Positions 56,487-64,000 of a stretch of DNA of 64,000 nt are shown piece after piece. Each line of letters opens with the position of its first letter. Position 1 is the first letter of the stretch. Location: positions 1-64,000 of the forward strand of contig NZ_RXHS01000009.1 of assembly GCF_004138125.1 (NCBI RefSeq). The letters run 5' to 3'. This DNA is from Seramator thermalis. Its GTDB lineage: Bacteria; Bacteroidota; Bacteroidia; Bacteroidales; Dysgonomonadaceae. The translations under genes and the position numbers were made by a program. The notes under the pieces are model-generated. The model was given only the letters and a program-made list of their open reading frames with translations. It ran no database searches and was not told where the DNA came from.

Positions 56487-57851
56487 CAATACTATGTTAT
56501 ATTTATAGTTAAATAACTGTAAATCAATAAATTATCTTATATTTTATTTGGTTAACTCCCTGAAAATCAGTATCTTTATAGATTACTCAACTAATTTATA
56601 AAGTATGATTTTCAGGGAAGTTAACGCCTTTAATTCAATTGTCAGTAACGCTTTGAAAGGTTTATCACGCAATAAATGGCGACGTGACTTTTTATTGGAA
56701 ATCTTTATGTTGTATCTCTGTATTCCCGGTCGAATTAATTTTAAGCAAATGAGCCGTTACAGCAAGCACTGCGAACAACGTTTTCGGAATCGGTTTAAAG
56801 AAAGATTTGATTTCATGTCATTCAACTCTTCACTGATCACTCCCCATATCGGCAAACGAATCGCTATTTCCTTTGACCCAAGTTATATCGAGAAATCGGG
56901 TAATAAGACACCTTATCTCGGCTCATTTTGGTCGGGCTGCGACCAATGCACCAAAAAAGGGCTTGAAATTGCACAAATCGCTTTAATCGACGTCGACTTG
57001 AATCAAAGCTTTCATTTGGAAGCCGTACAGACTGTTCCTTCAAAAACATTAAAAACAGTCTCCGTGTCTTTAGTCGACCGGTATGCTCTTTCTATTATCG
57101 AGAGAAAAGAAGAACTGCAGAAATTATCCCGTATCGTTGTTGCAGATGCATTTTTTTCGAAAACAACATTCATTCAACCTCTTATGAAAAACGGATTTCA
57201 CGTAATATCCAAACTCAGGGACGATGCCAACCTGCGTTATAAATTTACGGGTGAGTACTCCGGTAAAGGAAGGCCAACCCAATGGGCAGGAAAAGTTGAC
57301 CTTGAGAATTTGAATATGAATGTTTTTACTCAAATTCAAATCAATGAAAACACCCGGGCTTTTTATGCCGTTGTCAACTCCAAATCTTTGAAAACGGACA
57401 TTTTATTGGTTGTCGAACAAAAAACGGAGAAAAACGGAAAAACGATACAACGTTTGATATTCTCCACCGATACCCAAATGAATGCTCTTGATGTTTTGGC
57501 GTATTATCACTGTCGTTTTCAAATGGAATTCAATTTCAGAGATGCCAAACAGGCTACCGGATTGAATCATTCTCAGGCAAGAGACTTGGACAAACTCTGT
57601 TTTCACTTCAACGCATCACTTACAACGGTCAATATTGCAAAGATTATTCATTTGAGCAATAAAATGAACGCAGAAGAACCATTCTCGATCGCCAACTATA
57701 AACTATTGTATCACAATGCTTTTATGTTGAATCGATTTATTGAGGCTTTCGGTGTAAAACCTAAAACCCTAAAAAGTCGCCACCTTGTCAAAGAACTTCT
57801 ATATTTCGGCATTAAAGCTGCGTAATAGCTATTTTTTCTAACGAACTATTG
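56487..57851 (+). mobile_element. IS4-type insertion sequence, copy B (1365 bp)
   Basis: Same length and ends as copy A (CAATACTATGTTA from 56487; CAATAGTTCGTTAG read inward from 57851) but in the opposite orientation. The two copies bracket the whole PUL. Flanks do not form a direct repeat here, but match those of copy A in inverted form. Confidence 0.88.
56605..57825 (+). CDS. IS4-type transposase (copy B)
   Basis: 406 residues, intact, with the same catalytic pattern as copy A: D in ISFDPSYIEKSG, D in VADAFFSKTTF and the complete YREK signature YHCRFQMEFNFRDAK. It differs from copy A at 13 residues by eye, mostly conservative. Since both copies are intact, they provide both a transposition source and a long recombination substrate. 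Confidence 0.92.
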   Translation: MIFREVNAFNSIVSNALKGLSRNKWRRDFLLEIFMLYLCIPGRINFKQMSRYSKHCEQRFRNRFKERFDFMSFNSSLITPHIGKRIAISFDPSYIEKSGNKTPYLGSFWSGCDQCTKKGLEIAQIALIDVDLNQSFHLEAVQTVPSKTLKTVSVSLVDRYALSIIERKEELQKLSRIVVADAFFSKTTFIQPLMKNGFHVISKLRDDANLRYKFTGEYSGKGRPTQWAGKVDLENLNMNVFTQIQINENTRAFYAVVNSKSLKTDILLVVEQKTEKNGKTIQRLIFSTDTQMNALDVLAYYHCRFQMEFNFRDAKQATGLNHSQARDLDKLCFHFNASLTTVNIAKIIHLSNKMNAEEPFSIANYKLLYHNAFMLNRFIEAFGVKPKTLKSRHLVKELLYFGIKAA

Positions 57852-57857
57852 TATTAA
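57852..57857. repeat. Partner of the separated 6-bp target duplication (outer flank of IS4 copy B)
   Basis: TATTAA, inverse complement of TTAATA at 8993-8998. Confidence 0.5.
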
Positions 57858-58038
57858 AAAACGATTTTTTTAAAAAGTTTTCCTTTTTAAATTTCATGTT
57901 TTACAGTTTTAAACCTACTCATGCCGGGTAATTTTTAATTATATACATTTATTGGTACAATTTTACAGAGTTCTTTGACGTCTTGACACACTAATCCCTA
58001 TGTTGATTTTCTTTATAAGACTTTGGATGCGGTTTTTC

Positions 58039-59359
58039 CTATTCCAACATCCTGTTCACCATTACTCGGAGATTGTATCCCAATATACTCCGGGCAATTT
58101 TTGAACAGAATTTCTCGAATCCCTCCCATAGTACTCTTTGCAGATCGAATCCTCTTTTGAGGTTGGATATGACCGCCTCGGTAGTTCCTCTCCACTTTTT
58201 GAGCATTCTTTCCGTTTTCGGTGAAATGACGATGTTTTGCAAACTTTTGGTTACTTTGGTAAATACAATATTGGTTAAGTACCAACTCTTTGCATTTTTC
58301 AAGGTTTTCCCGGCTGCAAAAACCACCATCGGCGGAAGAACTCTCGGGGATACGGGTATAATTGGTTTTAATTCTTGTAATACTCGGAATAAGCAAACTT
58401 TTGTCGCTTGGATTCCCTTCAAATACATCATGGTCTGATATCATGCAACTTGATCCTCTTGAAATCAAAACTTTATGACCAAATTCAACTTTTCTTTGAC
58501 CTTTCATCAGAATGTCGGTATGGGTTTCGAAAACCGAAAAGACTTTATCCGAATTCGCAACCTTTTCACCTTCTATCTGAAGTTTACAGGCATTTCTGTA
58601 CACTTTTATCATCAGTGGCAAAAATGTTTTCAATTCCGATTTTGCTTTGATATGAGTTGAATTGTCTCTTACTGTAGTCCATGATTCCGAAATAAGACTC
58701 TTCAACATGTCCAAATAAGGATCGAACAAACTTGGCAAGTTTTCCTTCTTGCCGTTGTTTATATCATAGTTGAGTTTCTTGGCTGCTTTGCGTTGCTCGT
58801 CCAATCTGTCATTGTCATCTTTTTTGTCTTTCTTGATGCGTTTCAACAAACGGGTAGCAGTTTCAATACAGTCAAGCACCAAACTGTTGTTGGTCGGATA
58901 ATGAACATTGGTCTCAATATTGGTGACATCGGTACTTGTTTTATCTACCGTTTCAATGCCTTCCGATATAGCTATATTGTTTATTTCCAAAATGATAGAC
59001 CTGATAGACTTTTCGCTGATTTTGGATATGTATTTTTGCATTACGGAATAACTGTAGCCCTGATTATCTTCCAGTCTCAAAAACACGGAGCATATTCTCG
59101 AATCGTACATATCTATTTCCAATTCTCTGTATGTGAGACGTTTTATCTCTTTGTATATGGCAGCACGCAGTACTTGTTCCACCGTAGGTGAATCTTTGCG
59201 ACCAAAACTGCTTTCTTTGATGTCCGAAAGAATATCGCTGCCGACCAATTTTACAAAATGAGGGTTTCTGTCCAACAACACATCGAAAAGGGCTAATTCG
59301 GGATGTAAACCCCAAATGGGTGTGTCAAAACGGAGCTTGAGTTCATTATACAGTTTCAT
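58039..59359 (-). pseudogene. ISNCY/IS1202-like transposase, frameshifted near the C-terminus
   Basis: About 440 residues in total. The first frame (from 59359) has the N-terminal region with SFGRKDSPTVEQVLRAAIYK, the catalytic D in KTSTDVTNIETNVHYPTN and a second D in SSADGGFCSRENLEKC. Near 58270 the frame slips: the true C-terminus, with TNIVFTKVTKSLQN, the catalytic E in RGTTEAVISNLKRGFDL and LGYNLRVMVNRMLE, lies in the neighbouring frame and ends at 58039. The first frame runs on as nonsense to 58013. One indel inactivates it. Element ends were not determined. Confidence 0.78.
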
Positions 59360-59472
59360 TTTGCTTTAATTTTTAGCTAAGATAATAAATATCAATCATA
59401 TAAACAAACTTTTAACCAACTTTCCGACTAAAAAAACATACTCTAATTAAATTCGCCATTTTAGCGTAAAAT

Positions 59473-60597
59473 ATGTTGACAGATATTAGAAACAAACCCA
59501 TCTGCGAACTTAACAAAACACCCATTGTTCAACAAAGTGCTTTTTGGTCGGTTGTAAAGAACCGATTGGGAAGTAAAACGATCGCTATCAATTTCAAAGC
59601 ACGAAAATCGGATTTGTTTACACAAATCGACGAAGACATACCGATTTTATCGGATTTGCTCATTATTCTGCAACACATCGATCGCAACCATACCATTGCT
59701 TACGTTCCTTATGGACCCGAATTGGAACCGTCAGACGAAATTCAAGGACGATTCCTGGAAGAATTATCGGAATGCATTCGTCCGTTTTTGCCGAAAAATT
59801 GCATTCTCATTCGCTACGACTTGTGTTGGCACTCTTATTGGGCAAAAGACTCTGGCGATTTCGACGAATATGGAATCCGAAAAAGCGATCCCGAAATTAA
59901 AACGCAAGAATTTCGCTTTAATTTCAATACATCGAATTGGAATTTTCGAAAAGCATCTACAAACATATTGCCATCCAATACAATATTCCTTGATTTGCGA
60001 CAGGATATCGATACCATTCTCAGTCGCATGAAACGAAAAACTCGTTACAATATCGGACTGTCAAAACGAAAAGAAATAATTGTTCGCGAAACGGGAATTG
60101 AAGCAATCGATATATGGTATGAACTATACAAAGAAACAGCTATTCGAAATCGTTTATTCGTCAACGATGTTAAGTATTTTAGAGCCGTACTCGAAGCTAA
60201 AACCGACGATACTCGATCGCCGGCCAAAGTTAAGTTGTTGATAGCCGAATATCAAGGAAAACCTTTAGCCGCGATGTTTTTGGTTATTTCCGGCCATCGG
60301 GGATCCTATCTTTATGGAGCCTCTTCGTCCCTCCACCGCAACAAAATGGCTACCTATGCTTTGCAGTGGGAAGCAATTTGCATTTCAAAAAATGCGGGAT
60401 GCACCGAATATGATATGTTTGGCATTTCGCCGTCACCCGACCCAAACCACCCACTGTATGGTCTTTATAAATTCAAATCGGGATTCGGCGGCAAAATGCA
60501 TTCTACTCTCGGTTGTTGGGATTATCCATTAGTAGAGCAAAAATACAATATATTTCGCGCGTCCGAATTAAACAGCATCGGGTACCATCTTTCTTAA
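59473..60597 (+). CDS. FemAB-like (GNAT-fold) aminoacyl/acyltransferase family protein
   Basis: 374 residues without signal peptide, so cytoplasmic. It resembles FemAB/FemX-type proteins that transfer amino acids from aminoacyl-tRNA to lipid II peptides or join other acyl groups: a double GNAT arrangement with TRYNIGLSKRKEIIV in the middle and the C-terminal conserved stretch SYLYGASSSLHRNKMATYALQW followed by YDMFGISPSPDPNHPLYGLYKFKSGFGG. This last motif is the family hallmark. It overlaps the convergent fimbrillin-like gene by 4 bases at the end. The donor and acceptor are unknown here; a role in peptidoglycan or cell-surface assembly is likely. Confidence 0.82.
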   Translation: MLTDIRNKPICELNKTPIVQQSAFWSVVKNRLGSKTIAINFKARKSDLFTQIDEDIPILSDLLIILQHIDRNHTIAYVPYGPELEPSDEIQGRFLEELSECIRPFLPKNCILIRYDLCWHSYWAKDSGDFDEYGIRKSDPEIKTQEFRFNFNTSNWNFRKASTNILPSNTIFLDLRQDIDTILSRMKRKTRYNIGLSKRKEIIVRETGIEAIDIWYELYKETAIRNRLFVNDVKYFRAVLEAKTDDTRSPAKVKLLIAEYQGKPLAAMFLVISGHRGSYLYGASSSLHRNKMATYALQWEAICISKNAGCTEYDMFGISPSPDPNHPLYGLYKFKSGFGGKMHSTLGCWDYPLVEQKYNIFRASELNSIGYHLS

Positions 60598-61880
60598 TAA
60601 GAAACCCCATCGATTGTTACATTTTTCACTGTTTTCATCCCGACAGTACCGTAATATGATTCTAAGTCCCCTTTAATCAGTATTTCTTTACTCAAGTTTT
60701 CAGGATGTTCCTGCAAATTAAGTACATCTTTGATGTCACTTCCGGCACTTAGACTTACCGGGAAAGTCTTAGCCGGATCGGTTTCCGTCGCTGATGATGC
60801 AAGCGCAATATTCGTATTCTTTGTCACACTTTCTGCATTATTTACGAAAGATGAATAACTGGTTCCCGAATAATAACCGACAATATATCCTTTCACCCAA
60901 ACATCTTTTTCGCCCATATTTCCCTTTGCCTCTTCTATTGTGTATGGATTCTCGCTACTTCCCGCATAAGGAAGGCTGTCTTGGTCGATAGTTGCACTTT
61001 CGGCCGGAGTGTTAATCCAGTCTGTAATTTCCGTACTGGTCATCTTTGCTGTAGCTCCTGTCATGGGATGAAGCTCTATATCGAAAGTATATTTGGTGGA
61101 TTTGTCGAATGACGAGATGTTCGAAATGGTTTTCAGTGGAATTGTATAACTATCTTCTCCGACGATAAATATCAACGTTTTATCCGATAAATCAGAGGAA
61201 GGCATCAAAATAGCTTCGGCTGACGATCCATCGGCACTCGTTTTCAGAGCTATATTTCCGATTGTTTCGGGCGCACCAAGCGAACCATCAATCAACGAAA
61301 AAGATGCAGTAATACCCACATTGGCAATTTTCACTCTCAGTCCGCTCAAACTGTAATCGGATTTATTGCTTGTGATATTTAACACAATCTTCGAAAGCTG
61401 ATGAACGAAATTTAAACTTACCGATGGATTTGAGGGCGTTATCGCTTTTGCGTTGTCTGAATATAGCAAATCAATATCTGTTTGTTTGCTTTGATCGGAC
61501 AAATTAACAGGATATGAATATGATGAAATGGTTGTCTTGTAAGGGTAATAAGCTATAAAATCTACTTTTGTACCCGTGTACGGAAGAGTTATCGCTTTTG
61601 CAGAATCAGACGATTCGAAAGTTCCCGATCCGTTAGCGGTGATGTATTTCACATTTTGTGCCAACGCACTTGAACTAAGCGAATTTGTCGATTTTTTCAT
61701 GTAAATGCCAATCGCATCGCCGACAGCCCATGATTTATCGGCCGCACGCATCTGCCCGTCCTGAATAGAGGCATTAACTTCGATTGTTTTCCCAAAATGA
61801 GCAGGATTGGGTATTTCCTGGTAGCAGGAACTAAGCGTCCCTACCGTTAATCCGCAAATTAACAGGTTTTTCGATTTCAT
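60594..61880 (-). CDS. Fimbrillin-like lipoprotein with C-terminal DUF6359 (OB-fold) domain
   Basis: 428 residues from MKSKNLLICG (61880), with a lipoprotein signal (LSSC at about 17-20). Residues about 30-280 follow the fimbrillin-like two-domain beta pattern seen in Bacteroidales fimbrial subunits (VGDAIGIYMKKSTN, DFIAYYPYKTTI, LLYSDNAKAI, FVHQLSKIVLNIT). The last part (about 305-428: SSENPYTIEEAKGNMGEKDV, WVKGYIVGYYSG) matches the DUF6359 OB-fold domain. The protein may be an exported adhesin or minor fimbrial subunit. No neighbouring fimbrial genes are in view. Confidence 0.78.
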   Translation of the reverse strand: MKSKNLLICGLTVGTLSSCYQEIPNPAHFGKTIEVNASIQDGQMRAADKSWAVGDAIGIYMKKSTNSLSSSALAQNVKYITANGSGTFESSDSAKAITLPYTGTKVDFIAYYPYKTTISSYSYPVNLSDQSKQTDIDLLYSDNAKAITPSNPSVSLNFVHQLSKIVLNITSNKSDYSLSGLRVKIANVGITASFSLIDGSLGAPETIGNIALKTSADGSSAEAILMPSSDLSDKTLIFIVGEDSYTIPLKTISNISSFDKSTKYTFDIELHPMTGATAKMTSTEITDWINTPAESATIDQDSLPYAGSSENPYTIEEAKGNMGEKDVWVKGYIVGYYSGTSYSSFVNNAESVTKNTNIALASSATETDPAKTFPVSLSAGSDIKDVLNLQEHPENLSKEILIKGDLESYYGTVGMKTVKNVTIDGVSY

Positions 61881-62146
61881 TGATAACATAAAACTAAAAA
61901 TATTTATTTAAAAGATATAATTTAAATGGCTACGATTATTTGTGTTTTCACCGAAACCGGTATCGAATCTTCATTCGATCAACCTCGACGCACAAAAATA
62001 GTGATTTATTTAATAAAAGTATTCCATTTTTTGAGAAAAATTCATCAATTAGCGGCGATTTCGAAACAATTCTCTCCGCTTTGGGACATACAATTAAAAA
62101 TTATCTCGTAAATTTGGGCATATTTAAACATAACAATCCGTCCGTC

Positions 62147-63658
62147 ATGAAAAAGATTATTTGTTCCTCGTTTCTCCTGTGGTCAATTGCATTTCAACTA
62201 TTTGCACAGCAATATGACAATTCGTTGGGAATTTTCCGGTCCAATTGCGACGTTGGTAACGTCCAACTTCCCGGAGCAACATTTTACGATCTCGAAAAAC
62301 AAATCTATACACTCGAAGGTTCCGGCACGAATATATGGTTCGATCAGGATGAATTTCAATACGCATGGAAAAAAATCAAGGGCGATTTTATTCTCACTGC
62401 TCAAGTGGAATTTGTAGGTGAAGGAATCGATCCTCACCGAAAATTAGGATGGATGGTCAGAGAATCACTTGATGCATCTTCGCCACACGTCAGTGCAGTT
62501 ATTCACGGCGATGGACTAACATCGTTTCAATATCGACAAACGTCGGGCAAAAATATGTCCGAAAAAAAATTGGATATCAAGGCTCCAAATGTAGTCCGAT
62601 TGATGCGTAAAGGGAATATTTATACCATGTCCGTTGCTCAATTGGGCGATACGTTCATTTCGGAACAAATGGGTTTTTGCGGCATTCCCGACGAAGCATA
62701 CGTCGGCATCTTTGTTTGTTCACACAATCCCGATGTTAAAGAAAAAGCCATCTTCAAAAATGTCCGTATTGAGATTCCTGCTGCCGATACGATGGTGATG
62801 TATCGCGACTATTTAGGAAGCAATCTCGAAACATTAGATGTTTTCACCGGCGAAAGATATATTTTAAAACAATTCCCGAATTCGATTCAGGCCCCGAATT
62901 GGACTCCGGACAACAAATTTCTCATTTACAACAGCGAAGGATTACTCTATACGTATGATCTTGCATCCGGGAAAATCAAGCAGTTGAATACCGGCAGCGC
63001 CACGGGAAACAATAATGATCATGCTTTGACTTTCGATGGCCAATTTATCGGCATAAGTAGCAATCACGACCCTGCAGACAAAGGCCAATCTGCGGTGTAT
63101 TACCTTCCGATAACAGGTGGTGAGCCGATAAAAGTTACAAAAAATACGCCGTCTTATTTCCATGGCTGGTCTCCCGATGGAAAAGAAATGGCATTTATCG
63201 GACAACGCAATGGAAATTTCGATGTGTATAAAATATCACGCGAAGGGGGCGAAGAAATTAGATTGACAACTGCCGAAGGTTTGGACGACGGCTCCGAATA
63301 TACTCCCGATGGCAACTATATTTATTTCAATTCGGTGCGAACCGGAACCATGCAAATTTGGCGCATGAAACCCGATGGATCGGATCAGGAACAAATAACG
63401 CATGACCAATTGAATAATTGGTTTCCACATGTTTCTCCGGATGGCAAATGGATTGTTTTTATCACCTTTGGCAATGATGTCGATCCCGGTGATCACCCGT
63501 TCTACAAACAAGTGTATTTACGTATGATGCCGGTTTCGGGAGGAAAGCCTATAGTTATAGCTTATTTGTATGGGGGACAGGGAACAATTAATGTTCCTTC
63601 GTGGTCGCCGGACAGTCGGAAAATAGCTTTTGTAAGCAATTCGGGAGGTATCGAATAG
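62147..63658 (+). CDS. Secreted TolB-like beta-propeller protein with DUF1349-like domain
   Basis: 503 residues from MKKIICSSFLLW (62147), which gives a signal peptide ending LFAQQ; the in-frame extension upstream (from 61940) looks non-coding. Residues about 25-215 form a concanavalin-like DUF1349-type domain (GDFILTAQVEFVGEG, LGWMVRESLDASSPHVSAVIHG). Residues about 225-503 carry WD40-like PD40/TolB repeats (WTPDNKFLIYNSEG, WSPDGKEMAFIGQRNG, VSPDGKWIVFI, WSPDSRKIAFVSNS). The function is unknown; such proteins are annotated as TolB family. The C-terminus ends shortly before a group II intron, so the last few residues (GGIE) may be altered. Confidence 0.8.
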   Translation: MKKIICSSFLLWSIAFQLFAQQYDNSLGIFRSNCDVGNVQLPGATFYDLEKQIYTLEGSGTNIWFDQDEFQYAWKKIKGDFILTAQVEFVGEGIDPHRKLGWMVRESLDASSPHVSAVIHGDGLTSFQYRQTSGKNMSEKKLDIKAPNVVRLMRKGNIYTMSVAQLGDTFISEQMGFCGIPDEAYVGIFVCSHNPDVKEKAIFKNVRIEIPAADTMVMYRDYLGSNLETLDVFTGERYILKQFPNSIQAPNWTPDNKFLIYNSEGLLYTYDLASGKIKQLNTGSATGNNNDHALTFDGQFIGISSNHDPADKGQSAVYYLPITGGEPIKVTKNTPSYFHGWSPDGKEMAFIGQRNGNFDVYKISREGGEEIRLTTAEGLDDGSEYTPDGNYIYFNSVRTGTMQIWRMKPDGSDQEQITHDQLNNWFPHVSPDGKWIVFITFGNDVDPGDHPFYKQVYLRMMPVSGGKPIVIAYLYGGQGTINVPSWSPDSRKIAFVSNSGGIE

Positions 63659-63675
63659 AATTTTCAGCGTGTTGA

Positions 63676-64000
63676 TCGAGGAGGTAGGGGGATTACTCCC
63701 CCCGCCCTCTCACACCACCGGGCATGCTCTCGCACCCGGCGGTTTCTTTTAATTGTTTAACCTGTCGTAATTTAATGTGAGGTTGTATAGACCCGCTGCA
63801 TCAAACCAGCTGTTGTTGAGAGCCTGATGTGCTTGTGGGCAACCTGACTTGCGCCAGTGTCCTTTACCCGATAGAGCCAATATCCGGCTTTGCCGGCCGT
63901 CAACTCCCGGTCTTTCAAGAAAACGTTGCAGGGTAATTACCCTCTTGCACTGCTTTAATCTGTAGCACCGAGGTTTCCTGCGTATCCATGAATCAAGATT
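63676..64000 (-). mobile_element. 3' part of a group II intron, continuing beyond the window
   Basis: The minus strand shows the end of a reverse transcriptase gene followed by the catalytic domain V hairpin (63714-63743: ACCGCCGGG, TGC-GAGA-GCA tetraloop, two-base bulge, CCCGGTGGT) and a GC-rich domain VI-like stem (about 63685-63704). The intron end near 63676 (CTCCTCGAT) is approximate. The 5' part lies outside the window. Confidence 0.8.
63749..64000 (-). CDS. Group II intron reverse transcriptase/maturase, C-terminal part
   Basis: The last 83 codons are visible; the gene starts beyond the right edge. The translation includes LDSWIRRKPRCYRLKQCKR, LALSGKGHWRKSG and PQAHQALNNSWFDAAGLYNL, the group II intron maturase (GIIM) domain and C-terminal tail of intron-encoded RTs without an endonuclease domain. 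The protein helps the intron splice and retrohome. It ends at the TAA complement 63749-63751, five bases before domain V. Completeness cannot be judged. Confidence 0.85.
   Translation of the reverse strand, partial: NLDSWIRRKPRCYRLKQCKRVITLQRFLERPGVDGRQSRILALSGKGHWRKSGCPQAHQALNNSWFDAAGLYNLTLNYDRLNN

Noticed and set aside
7628-57851. PUL as cargo of a composite transposon bounded by the IS4 copies
   Set aside because: A composite transposition would leave matching direct repeats at the two outer flanks. These are AAATACT and TATTAA and do not match, whereas the inverted cross-matches support an inversion.
61940-62146. Upstream in-frame extension of the TolB-like protein
   Set aside because: The 69 extra residues are of non-coding character, and the methionine at 62147 begins a normal signal peptide.
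1-64000. CRISPR arrays, tRNA or rRNA genes
   Set aside because: No regularly spaced repeats and no tRNA- or rRNA-like sequence were seen on either strand.

Overview
The window looks like a chromosomal segment of a Bacteroidales (phylum Bacteroidota) bacterium. The signs are a SusC/SusD pair, many secreted and lipoprotein glycoside hydrolases, a fimbrillin-type lipoprotein, -7 boxes of the form TAnnTTTG, and IS4, IS1595, IS3 and IS630 type transposases. The genus cannot be fixed from sequence alone.

Layout. 1-6776 is core genome: metY (minus strand) divergent from an Lrp/AsnC regulator, then a minus-strand run ispE - S9 prolyl-oligopeptidase - HipA-like kinase - DUF3037 protein. 6777-8992 is a nest of mobile DNA: a 210-bp non-autonomous IS3 derivative, the 3' stump of an old IS4-type transposase, and an intact 1365-bp IS4-type element (copy A). 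9053-54897 is a polysaccharide utilization locus (PUL) of about 46 kb, entirely on the minus strand. In transcription order it holds a membrane-spanning SARP-like regulator, SusC, SusD, a DUF3823 lipoprotein, GH3, GH71/99-like (frameshifted), GH43, GH55-like, GH2, a beta-helix protein, a GH43-GH95 fusion, GH3, GH71/99-like, a Gfo/Idh/MocA oxidoreductase, GH43 with a discoidin domain, GH92, two metallophosphoesterases, GH2 and a sulfatase. An IS1595 element and an IS3 element (the latter inside an older transposase relic) interrupt it. 54961-59359 is again mobile DNA: a frameshifted IS630, IS4 copy B in inverted orientation, and a frameshifted IS1202/ISNCY-like transposase. 59473-63658 carries a FemAB-like acyltransferase, a fimbrillin-like lipoprotein and a TolB-like secreted protein. 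The window ends inside a group II intron whose reverse transcriptase runs off the right edge.

How it works together (inference from families). SusD captures glycan at the surface and SusC imports it with TonB energy. Surface and periplasmic hydrolases (alpha-mannosidase GH92, GH71/99-like, GH3, GH2, GH43, GH95, GH55-like) and the sulfatase dismantle a branched and probably sulfated polysaccharide. No HTCS or ECF sigma/anti-sigma pair is present; the adjacent regulator joins a periplasmic sensor half to a cytoplasmic SARP-like half. Several enzyme classes occur twice, which suggests duplication or fusion of two loci.

Most notable structural observation. The two inverted IS4 copies bracket the whole PUL, and their flanking target-site duplications are swapped between copies. 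This is the footprint of an inversion of the roughly 47.5-kb segment by recombination between the copies.
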